64,000 nt of DNA, from contig OX246743.1 in assembly GCA_945910005.1 (NCBI GenBank), positions 42,938,736 to 43,002,735 on the forward strand, given 5' to 3'. Below, piece after piece: positions 22,301 to 30,474 of this stretch. The position numbers were made by a program, and so were the translations under genes. The stretch comes from Isoperla grammatica (lineage: Eukaryota > Arthropoda > Insecta > Plecoptera > Perlodidae). A model generated the notes under the pieces. The model did no database searches and was not told the DNA's origin. It was given only the letters and a program-made list of their open reading frames with translations. Each line of letters begins with the position of its first letter. Positions within the stretch are counted from its first letter, which is position 1.

Positions 22301-25300
22301 GGTGCAGAAGGAAAGATACGGCGGGCTCGAGCAACCTTTTCCCCTCAAGCGAGTTGTGGAGAGGGTAACATAAGGTCCCTCCTACAGCACCCCAGTCCCG
22401 ACCCGTAAGGATTGAAAACTTTCAACGCCAAGTTGCTCGCTTCAATACACAAGCCTGTTAAATGAGTTTATGAAGACCTAGCGTCTACGTTTAAGTTAAA
22501 GTTTACTAGTAAGTTTTTATCGTGAATGAGCCTTAACAATAAAGCAGCTGAGGTGACTACATTTTGTATAAATTGCTAGACACACAGAGGCACAACTCGT
22601 CCCTACCTCCCAAATTCAATTTGTAATTTGAAATTTCCACATAGGCCTACAATAAAACAAATACGCTTATTTCTCATTTCTCATTAAGTCATTTCTTGTC
22701 ACTCGGAAACAGCTTACGTTTAGAAAATGGTTTCAACGAAAGTTTATTTAATTTTAGGAATTTGCAGTACAAAAAAAAAATTGTGACTTTTGGATAGAAT
22801 GGTGTACTTTTCACAAGAAGCATGATTTTCCACATTTTCTGGGACAGGGATGGGCAAATACGTTTAATAGCCTTAACGTTTAACCGTTTTTAAAACTCGC
22901 GTTTAAACGTTTTATTCGCTCTATCCCCTGTCACGAGATGAATAAAATGACATTTGCAGTAAATTACCGAAAAGTTGCAAAATATTGGGTAAAATTACAA
23001 TTTGTAGCTAGAAAAAACTATAATAGTGGACTAGTACTGCAGTACGCTCCGTTGTAAAATATTTTTTTCTTATCTTTTATAGCCTACGAACACTTCTGTA
23101 CACACATTTAAACGAGGCGTAAAAAGTACAAACGTTTAAAGCCACTCCCACGTTTAAACGTCCCATCCCTAGTCTGGGATCACCGTCTCACCATGGACTT
23201 ACAACTATCTGGATGTGCAACATGGTTGGAATACGCGTCTGCGATTCTCATTTCCGGTTTTTGACATTCTCGGACATTTTAGCCCCTATCGCTAAGCAAT
23301 TACACACATCATCAGTCACAACAACAATGTGAACAATGTCAAAATCCAAAACTTAAGGGCTAAAATGGCCGCCCACCCCCTTCTTCCGTGGCTATTTAAT
23401 TGGTACATTGATTTCTTAGCTGATTGATGTCCAGTAACGAAGTTACTATTATAAGTCCACGGTCTCACCTCGGTGGCGCGCTGCTTGCCGTGCGGCCAAT
23501 GGAGGAAGACGTCTGCAGAGGCCGCCGCGTACGGGTAGACGGCCTTGAAGCTGGTCTCGTCGGCCGACGGGTGGACGACGGGGAAGTGACGGACGAACCA
23601 TCGCACGGCGTGGACCATGTCGTCGAACCTCGGACGCGCGATCGCTTTGCTACGCGTGACAGAGAAAACAACACACTGCATTCAAGTGGCATTTAATGCA
23701 CATATGGGGATATGGGATATAATGCACATATGGGAATATGGGAGATAGAGAAGAAAGTCAAATACAGGCGGCGGAGATGAGATTCCTGAGGAGCACGGTG
23801 GGAATTACAAGAAGAGACAGGATTAGAAATACAAACATTAGAGAAATGCTTGGTGTGGAGAAGCTAAGGGAACAGAATGGGAAGGACAAGGCTTAGATGG
23901 TTTGGACACATGAAACGGATGACGGAAGAGAGGATGCCCAGGAGAATATATGAAAAAAAGATCGAAGGAAGAAGAAGACGGGGAAGACCGCTGAAGACTT
24001 ACAGAAGAGAGGAGAGAACTGGGAGCAAGTAGAGGAAGTACGATTGTGGGAAGATAGGAAGAGGTGGAAAATTTGGTTGCGAAACCCAAGCTGACCCTGC
24101 CAGAAGCAGGAAACGGCAATGGATAATGATGATGATAATGCAAATGAAACAAGAATAAGAGAAAACTGCTTGAGCACATTTGCTAAGCTAGACAATGCAT
24201 ACATTTATGCCCATTTGTCCCTAGATAGGCCTACCAACAAGATAAGCAAATCAGCATGGTAAACAATTCACTATCATTCTTTGTAGATACTACACATATT
24301 TCTGTTTATTGTCCTCCTTTGTAAATCACTTTTAAAAATGAATAGAATAGACATAAAGTAGTATTGAGAGGGAAATAATTATAGGAACCAACAGCTCACC
24401 TTAAAGAGATCGGCAGCCGTGTTGAGATGGAGATTACATATATTATCACCCGTCGATCACCCGTCGGTGTAGAGAGACTAACTGACTAAATTGAAAAAGT
24501 GCATGACTATATACATATATACATGGCGCTGTTGGTGGTGGAGGGGAGAGTTAGCCAGGTAAGGTAAGGTAGTTCTCTGTATACCCTCCAGAGCCCCAAG
24601 GTTAGCGCAGGTTGAGATTGGGAGGCATACGGGAGCTGGTAACCATCTGGTGAGCCAGTTCCCACTTTCTGAGCTCTCCCTCACTGCAGTTGTGTGGCAA
24701 AGCCCTGATGATGCTGGTATTGAAGCAGTCATTAAAGGCTAGGTTGTGACTGGTCGCATGCAGGGCCACTGGTTTCTCATTGGCAATCACAGTGTCGTGC
24801 CGGTGCCCATTCATTCATTTAAAAAATAAGATTTGCTCAGTAGATAGCCTAGTGATACTTAAGGCACCCTGAACTTATTGATGATAAGTAGGAATGACTT
24901 CGGGTCTAAAAATCCGGCAGGATTCGGTTCGACTACAGTGTTGAGATAGCTTCAATCATAATGGCAGCTTTTGAAAAAAATGGAACCGATTTTCAAAATG
25001 TGGACCGGTTCGAAATAGAACCAGTTTAGAACCAGTTTCCGGGTACCCGAAGTAATTTCTAATGTCAAGACCTGATTCTTATGGTCATGCAACAAGCATT
25101 CTATTCGATGATTAATCCATCCACCAGTCTGTGGTTCTACTATCTATGGATATTCATAGAACATTGATCCAATCGCAATAAAATCTATTTCCCTTATCGA
25201 TACCGTTTTCGGACTAACCTGACGATGCCCTGCCACCGGAGCGTATTGGGATCCCTGCACTGGACGGTATTGCATGGCCTACCGAGCGGAGTCTTCTTCA

Positions 25301-28300
25301 CCACCAGCGCTCGACCAGAGTAGAGCAGCCTATCCTCCTCCGACTTCCACTTGGTATTGCCGTGGGCATCAGTGCCCTTCGTCGGCTTCGCGTCGGACCG
25401 ACCCGACATCGGGACCAGTGTCGGCTTCGCGTCGGACCGACCCGACATTGGGACCAGTGTCGGCTTCGCGTCGGACCGGCCCGACATCGGGACCAGTGTC
25501 GGCTTTGCGTCGGACCGACCTGACATCGGGACCGGCGTTGGCTTTATGTCGGACCGACTCAACATCCGGACCAGCGGTGGAGGGACCGGCAACAGGTTCG
25601 GTCTGAGCAGACTAACGCCCGTCTTGGACGGAGACGGGACTGCGGAGGTGCCGAGTGGGCTTGGTTTCGTTTTCGTGGGCGTACCGGCGATCGGGACCGT
25701 TCTTACGACCTGACGCCCTTCGGGACCGCAAGGTCTATTCTTGACGTCTAGAAGACTCGCCTTGGGAAGTTGACTCGTTCCCTCCACCAAGGGAATCTGT
25801 GGCTTTGCCGTTACGAGGGAGGCCACACTTTTGACCTTGTTAGACGGCAGTCGTATCGTTTTGTCCGGCGCTTTTATCAGCAACACAGGAACGTTTACAG
25901 TCTGTTTCGGTTTCGTGACGACGCTGTTTGTAGCGTGCGACAGTTTTGATAATCCCGGCACCGGCGACGACTTGACGATTGTACCGTTTACACCCGACGG
26001 CTTGGGCGTTTGCGCCGACTTCAAGAGGGAGGTCGAATTCGAAGGCGAAGACTTTACTACAGGAGTTGCCGGATTTTGTTGTTGTTGAGGTGCGTTGGAT
26101 TTCGTCAAACCCTTCAATCCCTTACTACTCAACAGGGCGTTGGCGACGTCCCTCTTCAGAGTCATGAAGACAGTCTTGCCGTTCTGATGTAGACACTTCA
26201 CCAACACCGTATCCTGCGTGTTCGGGCTGTTCTTTGTCGACGCGACGCTCGTATCGGAAGCCTTCATTACCACTGCCTGCCCAGCGACAGGCGTCTTCGC
26301 TTGGAGCGGTTTGAAAGGCGTGGGACGCTTCACTAAAACCATTTTCGTCTTATCTGTCGCGGGAGTTTTGGCTTGAATCGATTGAACGAGTGCGGTGGCT
26401 ACGTTTGCACCGCCCGCTTTCGCCGTCACCGGCTTAGTCAACGGTGGACAGCTCACTGCAAGCGTCAAGGGTGGACAACTCGCTGCGGGCCGGTCGCCGA
26501 CATTACCGGTGACTTTGTTCGCGTGGACGTCGTCGACATTACCGGTGACGTTGTTCGCGCGGACGTCGTCGATTTCATCGGTCGTTTCCACGACTTCTTC
26601 TTTGATAGGAAAAGAATCTGTAAACGAATCTAGGTCGCCGTAAAATATGTCTGATCCAGGTGCCTCACTGCAATCATTGGAAACACCGGGGACCGGCAGG
26701 AGCGGTTCTTGTTTCACCAAACTGAGATCGTAATCGAGAGAAGGGGTCGCCACAACGGACTCACTCTCGTCGACATCTTTAACTTCTGTTTTGATTTTCT
26801 TACTAAAAGGCGGTTGGAAACTCGAAATCGTGTCCGGTTCCGAATCGTCACGTTCTTTCTTTACACACACTAAACTATCGTTCGGACCTACGCTTGTGTT
26901 CTTTGCTTGGCTCGTGTTCTCGCTGGCCACGCCGTTGTCAGGATTGTCGACATAAATGGCACTTGCGACTTCTTTGTTGGGCTCAACCGCACCTTCGTTG
27001 CGTTCGACTGCATTTACAGACGTTCCCGAATTTGTGTGGAGGTAGACATCTACCAGGGTTTCCGAACCTGCGGAGTAAAAATTACTAGATAAATGTGCCA
27101 TTAACAACAAATGAATATTTGGAACTGATGATCCTGAGTTATTAAGAGTTCTTATAAATTAACCTAAAGCAGTATTGTAACTTTTCACCGTGTAACGAAT
27201 GCAAACAAAAATAAAATAAAAATCTAGACGTTTTGTCATAGGGTGGGTTAAACAGTGTAGGCCCTACCTACATACAAAAGAAAACAATACTGTGGCTCGT
27301 CGGTCTAGCATTTATTTCTGCTTCCAATGCAGAAGGCACAGGGTTCAAATCCCGGTTTGGACATAGGTTTTTTAACTTAGAACTTGACATTAATCTAGGC
27401 CTATCAATATGATACTGGATTAAAGAGAGGCCAAAAGGCTGGTAATATGATAGGTAGAGAGGCAGACCCCAACAGCTTACCCTAATTTTAAACCGTTGTG
27501 GTAGAGAGATTAAATAGCAACATATATAAAAGCAACATATGTCTCTCTATCACTACGGTCTACAATTCAGGTAAGCTGTTGGTATCTATTCTTTTACCTA
27601 TAATATGACACTGGTACATATGTAAACGGTGACTTTAGAGCCGTCACGGTCACAAGAACATAAGTGCCCTCCACTGAAAATCGGTGGTAACTGAGCGGGT
27701 AGACTTTAATACAAACGTATTTTATTTGCGAACGAATGATTCACCTAGGCTGTCCTGGCCGGTGTACGTAGTGTCCAGCTTGAGGGTGTGCCTGACGTCT
27801 AGCGGCCTGTCTGCCGGGTGCGCAAAGTGCACCTGCACTCGTATCGGGAACTCTCCCCACCCGCGCCGCGTCAGGTAGAACGGCGGCGAGGTGACCTCGA
27901 CAAGGTCGTTGGGCCTGTAGCTCGGGTCCAGCAGGTAGCGCACCTTGGTGATGTAGCGGCTCGGGTCGGGCACGTCCTTGATGCGGATGTACATCATCCA
28001 CTTGTGCGTTGCCTTGTCCTCTCGCGTGTCGGCGGGCAGCCAGCGGGACACGTTCCCGACGATCAGCCTGCGAAACGACGCGCACGCTTAGGTCAGTTCG
28101 CCGTCCCCATGCCGCAGATTAACGTTCATCTTTTTTGATGGATTTGATTTGCAGTTTGCTCATAGCAGAACAATCAGACTTATGTGTTTGAAATTAAAAA
28201 CATACCAGATATATACAACGCTAAGTTATTATTAAATATGGATTCAATTTTGTCAATTCAAGTTCAATGAGTTGTTTAGAACTTAGTTAAATAGCAATAT

Positions 28301-30474
28301 TGTTTATGTCCAAGGACAATTTAATTTTTTCTTTCTTTACAAAAAATAATCTACATATTTTGTCTGGTAGACTAAAGTAGAAAAAGCAATGATTTCAGTG
28401 AACAGGGCGATACCAAACAGCCAAGTTTTAATCTAGAAGCCACCCACAAACCACCAGTTTTAAACTGTTGTAATGATACATAGTACTATGATGTAGGCTA
28501 ATCTTTGTAATGAGTTACCGTCTCAATACTGTGGACGCGCCGGAAACTCCGCGGGGAGTGTTGCTGGTCTCGTCGTCTTCCTTAGGCTTGGGGGGGACGT
28601 AGCACGGAACCTTGGATAGCGCCACGCTGGTTGACGAACTCGCGAGTGGCTTACTCTTGGTCAGGGGCGTCGCAAAGGTGGCGATGGGTTTCTCCATAGG
28701 CTTCTCCGTACTCTCCTTGGCCTTCGGAGGAACCTCTGCGGCCGAACTTCGAACGCACGAAACCTTGGATAGCGCCACGTTGGTTGACGAACTCGCGAGT
28801 GACTTTCTCTTGGTCGGGGGGGTCGCAAAGGTGGCGGTGGATTTTTCCCTAGGTTTCTTAGTACTATCCTTGGCGGTCGGAGGAACTTCTGCGGTCGAAC
28901 TCGGAACGCTCTCTACGGAGGCGGGGGAGGCAGAACTACCGGGCGTTATAATTGGCCCTTTCGTGTTTTGTTGCCTCCCGCGTATGCCGAGCAACTTTTT
29001 GACGGCCGGATGAATGCGGGTTTGACCTTCGACGGGAGTCGGTTGTTGTACCTGAAACAGAGCGACAGGCAATGTGAAGTTGACCTGGGTGCAATTCTTG
29101 AGCGGGTGGTTTAGTTACACTTTTACCCTAAAGGAACACAATTCAGCACGCGAGTAAATCAGATCTATCATTATCATTACACCAATCATTATGTTGGCTC
29201 GGTGGTATAAGTATGGCTATGATTTTGGGAGGAGAGTGCAGTGCAACGTGGAGATGGGAACATTCAACATACTGGAAAGGGAGACCCATGCTAGCAATAC
29301 CTGCCTACCCAATATGACTGCAGATGATGATTTTGTTTCTTGACACAGGCCTCCTACATCAAAATTACAATTTGGCAACTTGGAGGTATTGAGAGGGAAA
29401 GAAGTATAGGAACCAACAGCTCACCTTAAAAAAGATCGGCAGCCGTGTTGAGATGGACATTACATGTATTTACAATAATTTACAATTACATAATTAGACG
29501 GAACGTTTCGGCTTACACAGCCTTGATCACCCGTCGGTGTAGAGAGACTAACTGACTAAATTTAAAAAGTACATGAATATATATATATATCCAATATACA
29601 AAGCGCTGTTGGTGGTGGAGGGGAGAGTTAGCCAGGTAAGGTAAGGTTGTTCAATTTGGCAACTTGACATTTTGATTTTTTTTTTAGTGTTGTGTTCATA
29701 ACGACTGTCAATCCCCGGAATAAGGGACAGCAGAGACAGCCATGCAGCCAAGCTTCGTAAACGGCAATCGTTACTAATGACTAATGAGCTCACCATACAT
29801 TCCGGTCGACCGTACAAGTTTGTCACCACGGAGAGGCGCACCTCGCTTAGAAGGTCTTGAACATAGCTGATGCGATTGTGGATGTCAAACGCTCTCGCTT
29901 CCAACCGTTTCTCCTCTTCACTAAAGCCGGTACGAATGATGTCCAATACTTTGGCCTTAAGCTCTTCGTTATCTAGAAAACAAAATCGATTGAGATGTAT
30001 TTTACAACTGTGCATGAAAATCATTCATTCATTGCTGGTTGGGCTAGGCCTAGGTTGCTTCAATTCACACATCTGCATTAAAACCAGGTGTAGGCCTACA
30101 GTTGTAGGCCCTAATGAATTCCATTTTGAAGAAACAAACCTAGCTATAAACAAAATTAAAATAAAAAATCATTAGGACTTAGTACGTTTCAACATTGACT
30201 AGGTATTACATTATTGTTTAAGTATAGGCCTAGGCTACACTGGTGTTTACAAGCAACCCCTATGTAAGTATAGCAACAATTTAAAACTTTTGTGTAGGCC
30301 CTAGCCTCTGTAGGCATAGCCTATCTACAGAAAAATTACAGTTGGTAGCCTAGGCCTACGCCTAGTTCTAGATAGGCATTAGTTACCGTCTGTTTTGGGT
30401 TGTTTGTTTTTGTGGGAGGAGTGTCCTTCATTCTCAGGATCTTGATCTTCATGTTGTCTCTTTGGACTCGACAT
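13282..30474 (-). CDS. YEATS2: YEATS domain-containing protein 2, complete gene, 10 coding exons, 1272 aa
   Basis: Joined exons: 30474-30387, 29972-29794, 29051-28519, 28067-27745, 27067-25219, 23649-23469, 16374-16068, 15431-15256, 14001-13931 and 13393-13282. All junctions are GT-AG and all phases agree (3819 nt, 1272 codons plus stop). The layout follows human YEATS2 (about 1420 aa): a Lys-rich N-terminus, a helical segment (residues 30-89), a YEATS domain (about 268-375) with the GWGEF loop, a long disordered middle, conserved C-terminal modules and a histone-fold-like end. YEATS2 is a nuclear scaffold and histone acyl-lysine reader of the ATAC acetyltransferase complex; in human its C-terminal histone fold pairs with NC2-beta. 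Oddities are Asp314 where the human protein has His, coding minisatellites in exons 3 and 5, and the exon-7-derived array in intron 6. Identity is secure; exact start and UTRs are inferred. Confidence 0.95.
13931..14001 (-). CDS. YEATS2: YEATS2 exon 9 (residues 1213-1236)
   Basis: A short 71-nt exon with a good acceptor (TTTTGCAG) and donor (CAG|GTAATG). It encodes [20 protein letters not shown], the long central helix of the C-terminal fold. It is too short to appear as an independent frame; it is supported by phase and by similarity to YEATS2. Confidence 0.85.
14203..14903. mobile_element. Non-autonomous piggyBac-like element in YEATS2 intron 8
   Basis: Flanked by TTAA on both sides (14199-14202 and 14904-14907) with terminal inverted repeats starting CCCATCCGCATC. 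TTAA target sites and CCC ends are typical of piggyBac. The minus strand keeps the acidic, Ser/Asp-rich start of a piggyBac-type transposase (around 14220-14560), broken into two frames; the DDD catalytic part is missing. A sub-terminal repeat (GCGTACCAGTCCGCTT) occurs twice near the right end. Confidence 0.75.
15256..15431 (-). CDS. YEATS2: YEATS2 exon 8 (residues 1154-1212)
   Basis: Reads [20 protein letters not shown] and then [11 protein letters not shown] and AAAERVMLE. This is the start of the histone-fold-like C-terminus. The acceptor is CTCGCAG, the donor GTGAGT, phase 0. Confidence 0.88.
15777..16033. repeat. Large palindrome with hammerhead-like core, YEATS2 intron 7
   Basis: Two arms of about 115-125 bp pair around an 11-bp loop near 15896. 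The inner 36 bp or so are perfectly complementary. Each arm runs from GGTAAGCTGTTGGATCC through a conserved block to GACGTTTCGACCGAGG. The core (GTGAGCAA, a stem GACC/GGTC, then GAAACGTC) resembles a hammerhead ribozyme of Penelope-like elements with changed core bases. The right edge is only about 35 bp from the exon 7 donor. Confidence 0.75.
16068..16374 (-). CDS. YEATS2: YEATS2 exon 7 (residues 1052-1154)
   Basis: Begins with Trp (TGG) directly after the acceptor and reads [19 protein letters not shown], then a [13 protein letters not shown] block and a Pro-rich linker. Its first 84 bp or so, with the acceptor, are the source of the 110-bp tandem array in the upstream intron. The donor is AAAG|GTACGT, phase 1. 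Confidence 0.88.
16377..17056 (-). repeat. YEATS2: 110-bp tandem array of partial YEATS2 exon 7 copies
   Basis: Six extra copies of the first 84 bp or so of exon 7, plus about 26 bp of the intron before it, stand in a row directly upstream of the true exon. First exon bases lie at 16484, 16593, 16703, 16813, 16923 and 17032 (true exon 16374); spacing is 109-110 bp. Every unit keeps a pyrimidine tract and CAG acceptor before TGG, and none has a donor. Copies are almost identical, differing mainly at the acceptor. Reading through from the acceptor at 16593 gives 219 nt (73 codons) in frame with no stop; the others run into a stop in the next or next-but-one unit. Confidence 0.9.
17142..17192 (+). 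repeat. Left terminal inverted repeat bracketing the minisatellite region
   Basis: The stretch beginning AAGGCCCATTCACGATTAAA is matched at about 80 percent, in inverse orientation, by 22487-22536. The two may be the ends of one 5.4-kb element containing the 81-bp arrays. A further inverted copy of AAACTTAACCGTA lies at about 17250, so a small independent MITE is the alternative. Confidence 0.5.
18025..19693. repeat. 81-bp minisatellite, block 1 (about 20 copies)
   Basis: The unit of 81 bp contains CACGCAACTGGCAGTTGAGT and ATGTCAGCATGAGTATAGG. Because 81 is divisible by three, long open frames appear on both strands; they are not genes. A group of 11 units is repeated (18071 against 18958, about 887 bp apart), showing a higher-order repeat. 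It lies in YEATS2 intron 6. Confidence 0.95.
19698..20177. mobile_element. Solo LTR of 480 bp inside the 81-bp minisatellite
   Basis: Starts TGTCACACTACCC, ends GATGTTACA (TGT...ACA ends) and is flanked on both sides by ACGC (19694-19697 and 20178-20181). The array reads straight through as GCACGCAACTGG when it is removed. A 4-bp duplication and these ends fit an LTR retrotransposon that lost its body by recombination. TATA-like and AATAAA-like motifs are present but do not fix the orientation. There is no coding sequence. Confidence 0.75.
20178..21166. repeat. 81-bp minisatellite, block 2 (about 12 copies)
   Basis: Continuation of the array after the solo LTR. Units around 20400-20640 are nearly identical, indicating recent local expansion. 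Confidence 0.95.
21169..21309. mobile_element. 141-bp palindromic MITE with TA target duplication
   Basis: Arms starting GAAAGTGCCCCAAACGAAAA pair over about 50 bp. TA stands on both sides (21167-21168 and 21310-21311). It is placed at the end of minisatellite block 2. The TA duplication suggests a Tc1/mariner-type MITE; the family is not certain. Confidence 0.65.
21690..22110. repeat. 81-bp minisatellite, block 3 (about 5 copies)
   Basis: More diverged units with small insertions. The block is separated from block 2 by the MITE and about 380 bp of unrelated AT-rich sequence (21312-21689) in which I see no feature. Confidence 0.9.
22487..22536 (-). repeat. Right terminal inverted repeat bracketing the minisatellite region
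   Basis: Inverse partner of 17142-17192, ending ATCGTGAATGAGCCTT and followed by AA. No clear target duplication is visible outside the two ends. Confidence 0.5.
22845..23171. mobile_element. 327-bp hAT-like MITE
   Basis: Ends are CAGGGATGGGC and the inverse CCCATCCCTA. Flanking 8-bp sequences TTCTGGGA and GTCTGGGA match at seven of eight positions. CAGGGATGGG ends and an 8-bp duplication are usual for hAT elements. The interior is rich in CGTTTAAACG-type motifs and has no coding frame. Confidence 0.65.
23469..23649 (-). CDS. YEATS2: YEATS2 exon 6 (residues 991-1051)
   Basis: Encodes [20 protein letters not shown], then FPVV, AYPYAA-like text and HGKQRATE. The pattern of hydrophobic residues and the ending before a Trp correspond to the conserved C-terminal module of YEATS2. 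The phase fits both neighbours. Confidence 0.85.
23740..24140 (+). mobile_element. LINE 3' end fragment, frameshifted
   Basis: In pieces of the plus-strand frames one reads [19 protein letters not shown], then [10 protein letters not shown], then a basic Arg/Lys/Gly segment. This is the familiar C-terminal end of a LINE reverse transcriptase polyprotein. Frames are broken. The end is followed by a GATGATGATAA-rich tail, as in a LINE 3' terminus. It lies in YEATS2 intron 5. Confidence 0.65.
24361..24835 (-). mobile_element. Penelope-like element 3' fragment, YEATS2 intron 5
   Basis: A minus-strand frame (24602-24814, 70 aa) has a His-rich start, the block [11 protein letters not shown] and an end NLNLR. 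This resembles the region after the GIY-YIG nuclease in Penelope-like elements. The following sequence to 24361 is shared with 29391-29655, including GGCGCTGTTGGTGGTGGAGG and CCAACAGCTCACC. The hammerhead-like core seen in the other copy is mostly deleted here. The Penelope assignment is an inference from a short match. Confidence 0.5.
25219..27067 (-). CDS. YEATS2: YEATS2 exon 5, long low-complexity exon (residues 375-991)
   Basis: Begins [10 protein letters not shown], the last conserved strand after the YEATS domain. The rest is rich in Ser, Thr, Pro, Val and Lys with short hydrophobic blocks, as in the long middle part of vertebrate YEATS2. Near its end a 39-bp unit (13 residues, [13 protein letters not shown]) is repeated about five times (25380-25575). 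The donor is CAG|GTTAGT, phase 2. Confidence 0.92.
27293..27373 (+). other. tRNA-like sequence (Gly-TCC-like anticodon arm), YEATS2 intron 4
   Basis: A perfect five-base stem TCTGC/GCAGA closes a loop with TCC at the anticodon place. A B-box-like GGTTCAAATCC follows, and six T lie about 15 nt downstream. The D-arm is too long and the acceptor does not pair, so this is a tRNA relic or SINE head, not a working tRNA. Confidence 0.35.
27468..27585. repeat. Imperfect hairpin of the GTAAGCTGTTGG repeat family
   Basis: Arms CCAACAGCTTACC and GGTAAGCTGTTGG with about 40 bp of imperfect pairing around a short centre. The same motif is found near 12985, 15690, 15800, 16010, 24395 and 29415, so it belongs to a dispersed family probably linked to the Penelope-like fragments. 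Confidence 0.6.
27745..28067 (-). CDS. YEATS2: YEATS2 exon 4, YEATS domain (residues 267-375)
   Basis: Encodes the YEATS fold: VGNVSRWLP start, HKWMMYIR strand, [14 protein letters not shown] and the RRGWGEF loop, then RVQVHF. Ser316, Tyr317 and Trp337 sit at the positions that hold the acylated histone lysine in human YEATS2. Asp314 occupies the place of a His that is usual in YEATS readers. The donor is GTGAAT, phase 1. Confidence 0.97.
28519..29051 (-). CDS. YEATS2: YEATS2 exon 3 (residues 90-267), linker with internal duplication
   Basis: Begins Val-Gln-Gln-Pro and contains the conserved HPAVKKLLG block, like HPAIKKFL in human YEATS2. Two tandem copies of a 46- to 50-residue Ser/Thr/Lys/Pro-rich segment follow (each with the motif ATFATP and Ser-rich LASSST), so the exon has grown by internal duplication of about 140-150 bp. 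The end joins in phase to the YEATS domain exon. Confidence 0.9.
29391..29655 (-). mobile_element. Penelope-like element 3' terminal copy with hammerhead-like motif, YEATS2 intron 2
   Basis: Same 3' end as the copy at 24361. On the minus strand between about 29535 and 29495 it reads GACGG, GTGATCAA, a stem GGCT/AGCC, GAAAC, GTT, CCGTC. This has the order and stems of a small type I hammerhead (stem I GACGG/CCGTC), but the core differs from CTGATGA at two positions. No reading frame remains. Confidence 0.55.
29794..29972 (-). CDS. YEATS2: YEATS2 exon 2 (residues 30-89), helical segment
   Basis: Sixty residues, mostly charged and helical (repeated Glu, Lys, Arg and Leu), matching the coiled segment before the YEATS domain in human YEATS2. 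The acceptor is TTTTCTAG, the donor GTGAGC, phase 0 at the end. Confidence 0.88.
30387..30474 (-). CDS. YEATS2: YEATS2 coding exon 1 (residues 1-29)
   Basis: Starts Met-Ser-Ser-Pro-Lys-Arg, similar to the basic start of vertebrate YEATS2. The donor is GTAACT with phase 1. A CAG acceptor-like site about 40 bp upstream of the ATG suggests a non-coding first exon. Confidence 0.85.

Noticed and set aside
25274..26643. Several plus-strand frames of 60-120 codons opposite YEATS2 exon 5
   Set aside because: Antisense shadows of a GC-rich coding exon with its 39-bp repeat.
27293..27373. Functional tRNA-Gly(TCC)
   Set aside because: The anticodon arm is perfect, but the D-arm is too long and the acceptor stem does not pair; kept only as a tRNA-like relic.
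27818..29013. Plus-strand frames of 106 and 133 codons
   Set aside because: Antisense to YEATS2 exons 3 and 4, which have clear homology on the minus strand.
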